In this document: in pieces, positions 16,741 through 23,832 of the stretch
Layout: each line of letters starts with the position of its first letter
How positions within the stretch are numbered: position 1 is the first letter of the stretch
DNA from: Bacteroidales bacterium
GTDB lineage: Bacteria; Bacteroidota; Bacteroidia; Bacteroidales; WCHB1-69
Assembly (NCBI GenBank): GCA_024682995.1
Contig: JAIKYR010000167.1
Span: forward strand, 1 to 33,972
Length of the DNA: 33,972 nt
Direction of reading: 5' to 3'
Made by a program: the position numbers and the translations under genes
The notes under the pieces: generated by a model
The model's input: only the letters and a program-made list of their open reading frames with translations
Databases searched by the model: none
Told to the model about the DNA's origin: nothing

Positions 16741-17622
16741 TTATTTACTTACAGCCAATCGCAATCCGACGGACACAGACTGGTTCTTTTCGGGAAGAGA
16801 GTTCCGGGCCTTGCAGCGGCAAAAATCAGATTCGTAGGAAAAACTGCCACCCCTCACCACACGTTTTGTGCCTGTGGCAGGACCTGTCGGGTTATCTGAA
16901 TTGCCGCTTGTATAGCCACCATAATAGTCCGAGCACCATTCCCACACGTTGCCGCTCATATCGTACAAGCCCAAACGATTGGGTTCAAGTTCTCCCGAAA
17001 TATGCATTTTCCCATTCGCATTATCCCGATACCAGGCCACAAAGTCCGCATTATCGCTCCCACTATAGGTATAACCATCGGAGTGTTTCCCTCCACAGGC
17101 AGCATATTCCCATTCCGCTTCCGTGGGCAGTCTGAATTGCATATCATATAGCATCTTGTACGTCAGCCCGGCATATTTATTCAAACGGTTGATGAACTCC
17201 TGTGCCTGCTCGTATGAAATGAAATTGGCCGGATAATCCTCCCCTTTCCCAAAATCCTCACTCCATAGAGGATTTTCCTCACCCATGATGGCTGTCCATT
17301 GTTTCTGGGTAACCGTCACTTTCGCCATATAAAACCATGACAGTGACACATCGTGACGGGGTTTTTCATCCTCCTGCTTATTCGAGCCCATCTTAAATGC
17401 ACCACTTTGCACATATACCATCGATTCCACAATCTCCTGGACTGCTTCCTTGATATTCGGATCCAGGTCATCACTACCCCACTGGATCAACAATCCATTA
17501 ACATATTCCAGACGATTATCATCGTTATAGCGGTAATGTCCCTTGTCAAAATCGTCACAAGAAATTGTCGATAAAATTAATGCAATGGATAATACCGCAA
17601 CGAGCAATCTAAAATTTTTCAT
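16741..17622 (-). CDS. SUMF1/FGE-fold lipoprotein
   Basis: 293 residues with a lipoprotein signal (LILSTISC, Cys22, followed by DD), so it is lipidated and may stay periplasmic or be exported to the surface. Residues about 68-293 are an FGE-sulfatase/SUMF1 domain: MVYVQSGAFKMGSN, LPTEAEWEYAACGG, NRLGLYDMSGNVWEWCSD, RVVRGGSF and a final SVGLRLAV. In Bacteroidota such lipoproteins (GldK/GldJ relatives and others) are usually structural or binding proteins rather than formylglycine-generating enzymes. The expected catalytic cysteine pair was not seen clearly. The start overlaps the end of the barrel gene by 14 nt, implying translational coupling. SUMF1 and FISUMP share the C-type-lectin-like fold, so two related binding folds sit next to each other. 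Confidence 0.85.
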   Translation of the reverse strand: MKNFRLLVAVLSIALILSTISCDDFDKGHYRYNDDNRLEYVNGLLIQWGSDDLDPNIKEAVQEIVESMVYVQSGAFKMGSNKQEDEKPRHDVSLSWFYMAKVTVTQKQWTAIMGEENPLWSEDFGKGEDYPANFISYEQAQEFINRLNKYAGLTYKMLYDMQFRLPTEAEWEYAACGGKHSDGYTYSGSDNADFVAWYRDNANGKMHISGELEPNRLGLYDMSGNVWEWCSDYYGGYTSGNSDNPTGPATGTKRVVRGGSFSYESDFCRCKARNSLPEKNQSVSVGLRLAVSK

Positions 17623-18766
17623 TTTTTAAAACTTTAACGGTTTGTTTTTTTGTGTTTTTATTATCCACAGGCAGACAAAAGCCCAGTCCCACTTTCAGTT
17701 CCGCGCTTCGGAAATTAGTGGTTACAGCTTCAAAAGAAAGAGCAAAGCCTTTGATGTCAAACAGAAAGCCAAACGAGACATCCACCCCATGCAGAGTCTG
17801 TTTCGGATAGGAATACCATTCATTGTCTATGGTTTTGTAAACGAATGTTCGGTAACCATAGCCAACACCGAACAACATGGACATGGGTCTGCAGGGCCGT
17901 ATGACGAGTCCTGTCTGGGCGGACAGCCGTATTGGTTTACGGTCTGTCAGCCAGTAATGCTGTCCGTTCTGAAAAGGATGCTTCCACCCCTTGAAGCGGA
18001 AATTCGTCATCACACCTGCATACCAGCCCACAATCTTCATCTGACCGACTTTGAACCCATAGGACCACACTGAATATGGCATGTATTTTTTATAATTATA
18101 GCCGTAAGTATTAAGCGTGAATGCAGAATTTAAGGTAAAGAAGGTGCTGTAGGGCATACTCTGCATCCTTGATCTTCTCTCTTCTTTTTTAATTTCTTGT
18201 TCATTTGCCTTCTTTTCCTTCTCAAGAGCCTTTTCCTTATCCTTCGCCTCTTTCTCATTCGCTTTAGCTTCCATTGCAAGAGCTTTTTCCTTCTCTTTCG
18301 CTTCCTTTTCATTCGCTTTGGCTTCCATCGCAAGTGCTTTCTCCCTCTCTTTCGCCTCTTTCGCCTTTGCTATCTCATTTGCCTTTCTCTCTTCTTCCTC
18401 CTTTTTTGCCGCCTCACGCAGCTGTTTCTGCCATTGAGCCTCTGCATTGGCATCCACTTTCACCCTGAAGAAGATGTCGTCGTTGTGCAGTTCCTTCATT
18501 TCCGCCTGCACGTCCCACACGATGGTCTTGTGGCCCGGCCCTATGGTTTTGCCCACATCGCCGCTCACTTTGTACAACTGCGTGTAAGTGCCGCCTCCGT
18601 CCATGGAGACAAACAGAGAGATGTCCGCCGCCTTGTCAAGGTCGTACGACACGTGGATGGTCTTCCCCACCTGCTCGGCGGTGACGTTGGAGACATTTTG
18701 GGCGTAAACAGCACATCCGTAAAACATCATCACCAACCACAAGGTTGTTTTACAAATCCTATTCAT
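17609..18766 (-). CDS. Exported Ig-like / charged coiled-coil / outer-membrane-barrel-like protein
   Basis: 385 residues. A signal peptide (TTLWLVMMFYGCAVYAQ) is followed by an Ig/FN3-like domain (about 24-105: NVSNVTAEQVGKTIHVSYDL), then a very charged Lys/Glu/Ala coiled coil (about 106-195) with three 18-residue tandem repeats, then a beta-strand-rich C-terminal domain (about 205-365) with alternating aromatic and small residues (SYGFKVGQMKIVGWY, GVGYGYRTFVY, FGFLFDIKGFALSFEAV, KVGLGFCLPVDNK). This last domain matches that of the gene at 30457 block by block and is probably a small outer-membrane barrel. The coiled coil could span the periplasm or contact peptidoglycan. The 3' end overlaps the SUMF1-like gene by 14 nt. 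Confidence 0.75.
   Translation of the reverse strand: MNRICKTTLWLVMMFYGCAVYAQNVSNVTAEQVGKTIHVSYDLDKAADISLFVSMDGGGTYTQLYKVSGDVGKTIGPGHKTIVWDVQAEMKELHNDDIFFRVKVDANAEAQWQKQLREAAKKEEEERKANEIAKAKEAKEREKALAMEAKANEKEAKEKEKALAMEAKANEKEAKDKEKALEKEKKANEQEIKKEERRSRMQSMPYSTFFTLNSAFTLNTYGYNYKKYMPYSVWSYGFKVGQMKIVGWYAGVMTNFRFKGWKHPFQNGQHYWLTDRKPIRLSAQTGLVIRPCRPMSMLFGVGYGYRTFVYKTIDNEWYSYPKQTLHGVDVSFGFLFDIKGFALSFEAVTTNFRSAELKVGLGFCLPVDNKNTKKQTVKVLKNEKF
18197..18358 (-). repeat. Three 54-bp tandem repeats encoding an 18-residue charged coiled-coil unit
   Basis: Residues 137-190 are EAKEREKALAMEAKANEK, EAKEKEKALAMEAKANEK and EAKDKEKALEKEKKANEQ. The period is 18 residues (54 bp), compatible with a continuous helix. 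Copy number could vary between strains by slippage or recombination. Confidence 0.8.
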
Positions 18767-18800
18767 TGTTCATTATTCATTATTCATTATTCATTGTTAA
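18762..18800. repeat. ATTCATTATTCATT microsatellite-like repeat between the caspase and barrel genes
   Basis: The 37-nt spacer between the caspase stop (18804) and the barrel start (18766) is almost entirely tandem CATTATT/CATTGTT units. It separates two genes of the same apparent transcript. Confidence 0.6.
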
Positions 18801-18803
18801 TTG

Positions 18804-20489
18804 TCAATTGAACCTCCACTCTCCCCAACTCTCCTGCACCTGCGATGCCATATTCACTTCAGGAGTTTGATCCTTACGATTCACACGAAGACTGTGGTCA
18901 CCCACATTTTTATTCAAATAGTTATACAATTCGGAATAGGTGCATTGCCCTTTACTTTCCTGCAATTTCTTTAGGAGGAAATAGGTGAACATACCATGGT
19001 TTTTCTCTGTGTATGGCAAGGCTGTTTGGTCGGCCGAGGTGGCAGAGAACACGACAATGTTGCCGCTCAATGCATCTCTCTTTGGGGTCACTTTTATGCC
19101 TCGGGAGGCCACTAATCCGGCTTCGCGCCCGCCGCCGCTGAAACAGGCATCGAGAAACACGGTCACTTTTTGTGCGCCCGTGCTGCACAGTTTGCTGTAA
19201 AGGTCGTACAGCGGGATGGCGGATTTGAGGTTGGAAGCGTTCACGTCCACCGGTATCAGATAGGGTTCTTTTGTGTTTTCATCCGGGAAACCGTGTCCCG
19301 CATAATAGAAGATGATTTCGGCTTCCGGATCTCTTGCAGCAAGACGTGTTATATAGTCTATTTCCTGATTCATTTTTGCACCAGTAGCATTATTCAAAGC
19401 GACAACATTCCGTTCCTCAACTCCAAGTGTCTTCACACAATACTGTTTGAAAATATTAGCATCCTCGGCAGCAAAGGGCACATCCTGCTCACTATTCAAA
19501 TCCTTCTGGAAGGAATGGTAGTCCTGGTTTCCTATAATGATAGCATATCGGTATGGATTTTGGCTGTTTGATATAGGGATATTCCTATCTACATCCGAAC
19601 GGAGTTGAGCGTCTTCAATTGTGGTTGGAGCAGAAATTTTCGCCGCCACCTCTATAGGGCCTTTCCCTAACGTCTGATTCAGCTCGAAAACGATGGTCGT
19701 GTCTTTGGCGTATTTCCCGTATTTTTCCCTTATAAAGACTTGTAACGGCAGCGTGCTCTTATCATATATGTTGTTAATTAAGAATTTGTATTTCAGTTCG
19801 CGAGTCTCTCCCGCCGACATTTTCGGGAATATGTCCACCAAATCCCGTCCTTCCAAGTTAACCACATTTTCCGGGTATTTGAGTGTCACTGTCACATCTT
19901 CACCAAGACCATACTGTGTGTTTTGAATCAGAATCGTCACTTGGAAAGGGTCCATCTTCACAAGTTTTCCTCCATCTTTGCTGGTGGCCTCACAATCCTT
20001 CACCTCAATCATGGGTGCTTGGAATGCCTGTGTGGTAACCACTATCGGGAACTTGTCGGTAGTGAAGCCCATCGGTTCGTTGATAAAGACCGTAAACGTC
20101 GCTTTCCCGTCCACCGTGTTCATATTGGCGGTGACGGGAAATTCCACCGTTGCGGTGCCGCCAACGGGAATGTCGGGGATTCTCCTGTCGAAGACTGAGA
20201 TGCCATTCGAGCTGCCGGATACTGAAATCTTGGCGGTAAGCCCAGTCCCTTCTCCCGTGCCGATATTCTTCACCTTCATCACAATCTTGCAGTTTTCGTT
20301 GGCATCGATAGCCTGGTTCCCGTCGGCATCCACAAATTCAGGTTCTTGCACAATCTCCCACAATGGCGGTTTCACTTCCTTGGCAATGTGGAAACTATAG
20401 CGCGGAGAGGTGGCCTCCGTCTGGGCGGATGTGTTCAAGGCAAATGCCGTTAAGATAAGGAACGTCAGGGTAAAAAATCTCTTTTTCAT
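18804..20489 (-). CDS. Secreted caspase-family (C14-like) peptidase with Ig-like N-terminal region
   Basis: 561 residues. The signal peptide MKKRFFTLTFLILTAFALNTSAQ directs export, unlike most cytoplasmic metacaspases. Residues about 40-290 form two beta-sandwich regions with CARDB-like patterns (CKIVMKVKNIGTGEGTGLTAKI, VTILIQNTQYGLGEDVTVTL). The caspase domain begins at YRYAIIIGNQDYHSFQKDL (about 315) and has an intact dyad: His399 in FYYAGHGFPDE and Cys449 in FLDACFSGGG. An AIPLYDLYSKL segment and a QTPEVN-type end complete the domain. Such enzymes usually cut after basic residues. The gene starts 13 nt after the anti-sigma gene and is the first non-regulatory gene of the array. Targets are unknown; surface partners in the same operon or the anti-sigma factor are candidates. 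Confidence 0.88.
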   Translation of the reverse strand: MKKRFFTLTFLILTAFALNTSAQTEATSPRYSFHIAKEVKPPLWEIVQEPEFVDADGNQAIDANENCKIVMKVKNIGTGEGTGLTAKISVSGSSNGISVFDRRIPDIPVGGTATVEFPVTANMNTVDGKATFTVFINEPMGFTTDKFPIVVTTQAFQAPMIEVKDCEATSKDGGKLVKMDPFQVTILIQNTQYGLGEDVTVTLKYPENVVNLEGRDLVDIFPKMSAGETRELKYKFLINNIYDKSTLPLQVFIREKYGKYAKDTTIVFELNQTLGKGPIEVAAKISAPTTIEDAQLRSDVDRNIPISNSQNPYRYAIIIGNQDYHSFQKDLNSEQDVPFAAEDANIFKQYCVKTLGVEERNVVALNNATGAKMNQEIDYITRLAARDPEAEIIFYYAGHGFPDENTKEPYLIPVDVNASNLKSAIPLYDLYSKLCSTGAQKVTVFLDACFSGGGREAGLVASRGIKVTPKRDALSGNIVVFSATSADQTALPYTEKNHGMFTYFLLKKLQESKGQCTYSELYNYLNKNVGDHSLRVNRKDQTPEVNMASQVQESWGEWRFN

Positions 20490-20502
20490 AAATTATATTT
20501 TG

Positions 20503-21369
20503 TTATTGTACTTGATAATCGATTTTAACTTGTCCGCTGCGAGTCTCTTGCTTCCCATCCCGGAAAGTCACCTGAAGATGCCAGTCCAACTGCTTTTCGG
20601 GATACACGGTTTTGTATGTCAGGGAAAAATGCTTCGCAGATGGGTCATTGGTCTCCGCAATCAGTTTGCCTTGCGTATTCTTCACCGTAAGACGCAACGA
20701 TTGTACATTTTCCGTTTCCCATTCAAAGTTGAGACTTTTTTCCAAATTCTTGCAAAGCACCCTATAATCATTCTTATCGGGCTTCAGCACCTTCAACAGG
20801 TTGGCTGTCTGTGTGTGGGCATATTGTTTCTCTAACACCTGGGAATTGTAGTTAACCTCAGGAGCAGTCATATCCTCCTTGTTTTCTTCTGCAGATTTGG
20901 GGGATTCAGAAGAGTTCTTCAATGAAGTGTTGGATTGTGCCAAATTCTTATCTGTTTTGGGTTGGGTGGTTGTAACCGCAGAGCTGTCAGTGTTGTTTTG
21001 GACAAACTTCTGTTCCGTAGAATCGGGTCGGAAGAGGACGAACAGGGCTACCGCCAAGACTATAGCCAATGAGGCTGCCATCGCCCACACGACACGCATC
21101 CGTGCTTTCCGCTTCTGCACAAAAAGGTCTGAGGATTTCTGAATGTCGCGATTGAGAGTGGCTCTGATCTGTTCCTCAGCTTTTGCCATGTCGGGCTTTT
21201 TCCGCGGTGGATTATCCGCTAATTGGGCCGCTACCCCAATAGCAGCCAAGTCCTCCAAGGAAAGGTCTTCCGCTTCCATAGCCTGAAGGAGGCGAGCCTC
21301 TTCAAGCTCGTCCGTCTTGCCCTCCAAGAATCTGGAAAACAGCTCGTCTGATATGTTCATTTCCTTCAT
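20503..21369 (-). CDS. Single-pass membrane anti-sigma factor
   Basis: 288 residues. The N-terminal cytoplasmic helical part (1-90; ISDELFSRFLEGKTDELEEARLLQAM) has the look of an anti-sigma domain. A single transmembrane helix covers about 93-113 (VVWAMAASLAIVLAVALFVLF). The periplasmic part is a Ser/Thr/Asn-rich linker followed by a beta-rich C-terminal domain (FEWETENVQSLRLTVKNTQGK, WHLQVTFRDGKQETRSG). The start codon overlaps the sigma stop in an ATGA, the standard coupling for sigma/anti-sigma pairs. It would release the sigma factor on an envelope signal, possibly by proteolysis. No zinc-binding HxxxCxxC motif is present. Confidence 0.82.
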   Translation of the reverse strand: MKEMNISDELFSRFLEGKTDELEEARLLQAMEAEDLSLEDLAAIGVAAQLADNPPRKKPDMAKAEEQIRATLNRDIQKSSDLFVQKRKARMRVVWAMAASLAIVLAVALFVLFRPDSTEQKFVQNNTDSSAVTTTQPKTDKNLAQSNTSLKNSSESPKSAEENKEDMTAPEVNYNSQVLEKQYAHTQTANLLKVLKPDKNDYRVLCKNLEKSLNFEWETENVQSLRLTVKNTQGKLIAETNDPSAKHFSLTYKTVYPEKQLDWHLQVTFRDGKQETRSGQVKIDYQVQ

Positions 21370-21938
21370 GACCTGTAATCTTTTAACATTTTTCTTAAAT
21401 GTGCCATCGCTCTGCTCTTCACCGTATAGGCATAATCCACGGATAGCTGATGTCTCTTTGCAACCTCTTGTATGTCAACCCCGTCCAACAACAGTTCTTG
21501 GGCCACTTCCCGTTCGGTGCTGTTTTTCAGACAACTAACAGCCTTCCTCACATCCAGTCTCACCTGATTATGACATTCCTGTTTGTACTGCATGATTTTA
21601 TCGTCCCACTGCTCATATATAGTTACAAGCCCATTGGAATCTATCTTCCTTTTTTTGAAATTCATGAAAAAACGGAAGGAGACCACAGAAACCCATGTGT
21701 TCAGTTGAGCCTTGCCGGAATCAAAGGAACGCAAGCGCCGCCAATCATCCTCGGCAAGGTGGAGAAAGAACTCATGTACCAATGCCTGCACATCAACCTC
21801 GTATGGGAAAATCCGATATATGTGATACTCGAAAACGCCGTAATACTTCTCGTAGAAAAAATAGAGTATCGCCTTCTCGTCATTGGCGAGAATCCAATTC
21901 AGAAGATTGGTATCCGACATCGTTTTAAAGCGGTCCAT
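21366..21938 (-). CDS. ECF-type sigma-70 family factor
   Basis: 190 residues from the ATG at 21938; the track's TTG start at 21974 adds 12 residues. A strong AAAGGAGG lies 13 nt before this ATG, and a further Met occurs six codons in (MSDTNLL). Region 2 is visible at about 7-100 (FFYEKYYGVFEYHIYRIFP, LVHEFFLHLAEDDWRRLRSF, LNTWVSVVSFRFFMNFKKRK), and region 4 at about 140-188 (STEREVAQELLLDGVDIQEVAKRHQLSVDYAYTVKSRAMAHLRKML). It is the first gene of the array and should direct RNA polymerase to its own operon and perhaps other targets. The start lies about 90 nt downstream of a terminator that ends the structured leader or ncRNA. Confidence 0.88.
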   Translation of the reverse strand: MDRFKTMSDTNLLNWILANDEKAILYFFYEKYYGVFEYHIYRIFPYEVDVQALVHEFFLHLAEDDWRRLRSFDSGKAQLNTWVSVVSFRFFMNFKKRKIDSNGLVTIYEQWDDKIMQYKQECHNQVRLDVRKAVSCLKNSTEREVAQELLLDGVDIQEVAKRHQLSVDYAYTVKSRAMAHLRKMLKDYRS

Positions 21939-22027
21939 AAGCTCTATTTGTCCTCCTTTATGGGTAAGCTGCAACCTTCCACTCGGCGATTCCCGAACCG
22001 ATCAAAAAACACATCCGAATCCACATA

Positions 22028-22066
22028 AAAAAAGCGCGGGAATCTGATTCATCGCTCACCCCGCAC
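22028..22066 (-). terminator. Intrinsic terminator between the ncRNA candidate and the sigma gene
   Basis: On the minus strand GCGGG (complement of 22060-22064) and CCCGC (22036-22040) form a stem, followed by CGC and seven T residues (22027-22033). The loop is about 19 nt and can form a small inner AATC/GATT pairing. It would stop transcription entering the sigma gene. Confidence 0.5.
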
Positions 22067-22342
22067 CTTAGGCTCTCGCATCGCCCACCATCCGAGGATA
22101 AGCAATGCCGAAGCCCACGCTGTTATGTATATCTGAACGGATACTAAATGGAATCCGTTGGCTAGGACACGCCTAAGCGCACCTGCGCCGGAATATACAA
22201 ACCATGGACATTGAACACTGCCTTACCGTGCGGATGGTTTCTGAATTTGCGAGATTCAAGGTGCCGCAGATAAGACGCTGACTCAACGCCTTTTATATAT
22301 GTCTGCTGCCCGCCTTCCGCCCCCCAGGCTTCGGAACGAACA
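22030..22342 (-). ncRNA. Candidate structured ncRNA or attenuating leader upstream of the sigma operon
   Basis: About 313 nt without a convincing ORF on either strand. A TATTTTTG -7 box (22349-22356, minus) lies just upstream, and a GCGGG/CCCGC hairpin with a T7 tract (22028-22064) ends it. Several short perfect hairpins are visible on the minus strand: AACGGAT-10 nt-ATCCGTT, AAACCAT...ATGGTTT, GCGC-AGGT-GCGC and TGAAT...ATTCA. CCACGCTG and CAGCGTGG at opposite ends are complementary, as are CCGAAGCC and GGCTTCGG, giving mutually exclusive long-range pairings. I checked for RNase P, tmRNA and SRP signature sequences and saw none. It is either a free-standing RNA or a leader whose terminator controls read-through into the sigma gene. 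Confidence 0.45.
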
Positions 22343-22348
22343 GCGTGG

Positions 22349-22356
22349 CAAAAATA
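22349..22356 (-). promoter_or_regulatory. -7 box (TATTTTTG) for the ncRNA candidate
   Basis: The plus strand reads CAAAAATA. The minus-strand TATTTTTG matches TAnnTTTG. No TTTG was found at the usual -33 distance. The predicted start is near 22342. Confidence 0.4.
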
Positions 22357-22430
22357 ATGATTTTTCCGTTCGTCTTACCAGGGAGAGGAAAAAAATTGCA
22401 AAAAAATCGGAATACAGGAATTAGGAGTTC

Positions 22431-22560
22431 GGGATTGGGAGTTGGAGGTGTAGTTATTAAGTTAAGAAACTAAGGAGTTAAGATGGGGCGTCGCTGACTG
22501 TCGGATCTTCTCTCAACTCTAATCTCTATACTCTAAACTCTAATCTCTCAACTTTTCTGG
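22431..22560 (+). repeat. Dispersed direct repeat, copy A
   Basis: Contains GGAGTTAAGATGGGGCGTCG followed by CTGACTG, then repeated CTCAACTCTAATCTCT-type units. Copy B at 23507-23631 has the same blocks in the same order and orientation. No ORF is visible. The pair brackets the broken RhuM gene. Confidence 0.75.
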
Positions 22561-22638
22561 CATTTCAACCCACACCCCCGCCATCCATTAACAAACAAAA
22601 TTTATTTACTATTTTAAAATTTATATAGTATAAATTCT

Positions 22639-22646
22639 TATTTTTG
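22639..22646 (+). promoter_or_regulatory. -7 box (TATTTTTG) for the RhuM gene
   Basis: TATTTTTG matches TAnnTTTG and lies 19 nt before the ATG at 22666. The -33 element is not clear. Confidence 0.5.
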
Positions 22647-22665
22647 CAAACTAAAACATAACGGA

Positions 22666-23498
22666 ATGAATACAGGGGAGATCATATTATACCAGCCGGA
22701 CAATTCGATACGATTGGAGATGCGGATGGAGAACGTGACGGTGTGGCTCACGCAGGCGCAGATGGCAATGCTGTTCCAGAGATCCATTTCCGACATTTCC
22801 AGACATATACGAAAGATTTTCACCGAGGGGGAACTTGACGAGAAAAGCAATTTGCATTTTTTGCAAATTGCAAATTCAGACAAGCCCGTTGCTTTTTTCA
22901 GTCTGGACGTAATCATATCTGTCGGATATCGTGTGAAAAGCATTCAAGGGACACGGTTCCGCCAATGGGCAAATTCGATATTGAAAGCATATCTGTTGAG
23001 GGGATATGCTATTAATCAGCGTATCCAGATCCCTGAACAATACATAAACCGTCAACTCCAGGAACATGCAGAAAGGATTCATAATCTCGAAAACAAAGTT
23101 GATTTCTTCGTGCGCACGGCCCTGCCGCCGGTAGAGGGTGTGTTCTACGAGGGTCAAATATTTTATCAACTTTCTTTTTCAGGCAAAAAAAGAAAGTTGC
23201 AAAGAAAAGTTGCCTTCGCCGCTACACAAGTGGATTGCTAAAAAACGGGCAACTGAAGGCTAAACACTGAAACTCGCTTGCTATCGCAAGCTCAAACAGT
23301 CAGTGTTCTTAACGCCTCCACTCACCTCGTTTTTTCACGCAATCCACTTGCAAATGCGGCATTTATTGTTTTGCTGTATGATTACGCTTCCTGATTATCG
23401 ACGGCACCGTGTATCACCTCGGGGCCTCGCTGAAGGATTTGGGCAAGAGGCTGTTTGCGTTCTCGAAGTTGGAACTGCCGGCGGGGAAGATACTGTGA
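22666..23498 (+). pseudogene. RhuM-family gene interrupted by an inverted-repeat element
   Basis: The first 166 or so residues (22666 to about 23165) are a good RhuM N-terminal and middle region: ENVTVWLTQAQMAMLFQRSI, VISVGYRVKSIQGTRFRQWA, ILKAYLLRGYAIN, and LPPVEGVFYEGQIF near the break. The frame then enters repeat DNA, adds a nonsense tail (SGKKRKLQRKVAFAATQVDC) and stops at 23241. The family's C-terminal end reappears in another frame at 23385-23498 (RFLIIDGTVYHLGASLKDLG...). Roughly 120 family-typical residues are missing between them, so the insertion came with a deletion. RhuM proteins are DNA-associated accessory proteins of genomic islands with unclear function. The N-terminal part may still be expressed from its promoter. 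Confidence 0.8.
23167..23350. mobile_element. Nested inverted-repeat element (MITE-like) inserted in RhuM
   Basis: A 13-bp perfect hairpin, CAACTTTCTTTTT/AAAAAGAAAGTTG (23167-23199), precedes a nested set: CAAGTGGATTGC (23227-23238) with GCAATCCACTTG (23339-23350), AAAAAACG (23240-23247) with CGTTTTTT (23328-23335), AACACTGA (23263-23270) with TCAGTGTT (23300-23307), and GCTTGC/GCAAGC around a TATC loop (23276-23291). All four nested pairs fold into one long imperfect cruciform. No transposase is encoded. Target-site duplication was not identified, and a deletion accompanies the insertion. Confidence 0.65.
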
Positions 23499-23506
23499 TG
23501 ATTGGG

Positions 23507-23631
23507 ATTTGGGAGTTGGGGGTGCAGTTAAGGAGTTAAGGAACTAAGGAGTTAAGATGGGGCGTCGCTGACTGGTTGATATTCTCTCAACTATAATCTC
23601 TCAACTCTAAACTCAAATCTCTCAACTTTTC
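23507..23631 (+). repeat. Dispersed direct repeat, copy B
   Basis: Partner of copy A (22431-22560), sharing GAACTAAGGAGTTAAGATGG and the following GGCGTCGCTGACTG, then CTCTCAACT-type tandem units. It lies just downstream of the RhuM C-terminal remnant. Confidence 0.75.
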
Positions 23632-23773
23632 GTCTGGGTTGGTTATGCAGAATAACGACAAATCATCAAAAAAATCCGAAACAACATCACAAAATTAACA
23701 TTTGATTGTAAAATAATTTTTCGAATTTTTTCATCTCATTGATTTTCAACATTAAAAAATTTCGCAACACCAC

Positions 23774-23804
23774 TTGACAAGCGTAGCCTTTTGTCATATC
23801 TTTG
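23774..23804 (+). promoter_or_regulatory. Promoter of the Rpn-type nuclease gene
   Basis: TATCTTTG at 23797-23804 fits the -7 TAnnTTTG box. TTGACA at 23774-23779 lies 17 nt before it. The ATG follows 28 nt after the box. Confidence 0.5.
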
Positions 23805-23832
23805 CCACATCTAACCTTAAATAAATATTAAT

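Noticed and set aside
22030-22342. RNase P RNA, tmRNA or SRP RNA identity for the structured region
   Set aside because: I looked for the GAGGAAAGUC block of RNase P, the tmRNA acceptor ends and tag frame, and the GGAAGGAAGCAGCC-type SRP loop, and found none on either strand.
23227-23350. Integron attC site
   Set aside because: Nested symmetry is similar, but the conserved attC core triplets and cassette context are absent and no integrase is in the window.
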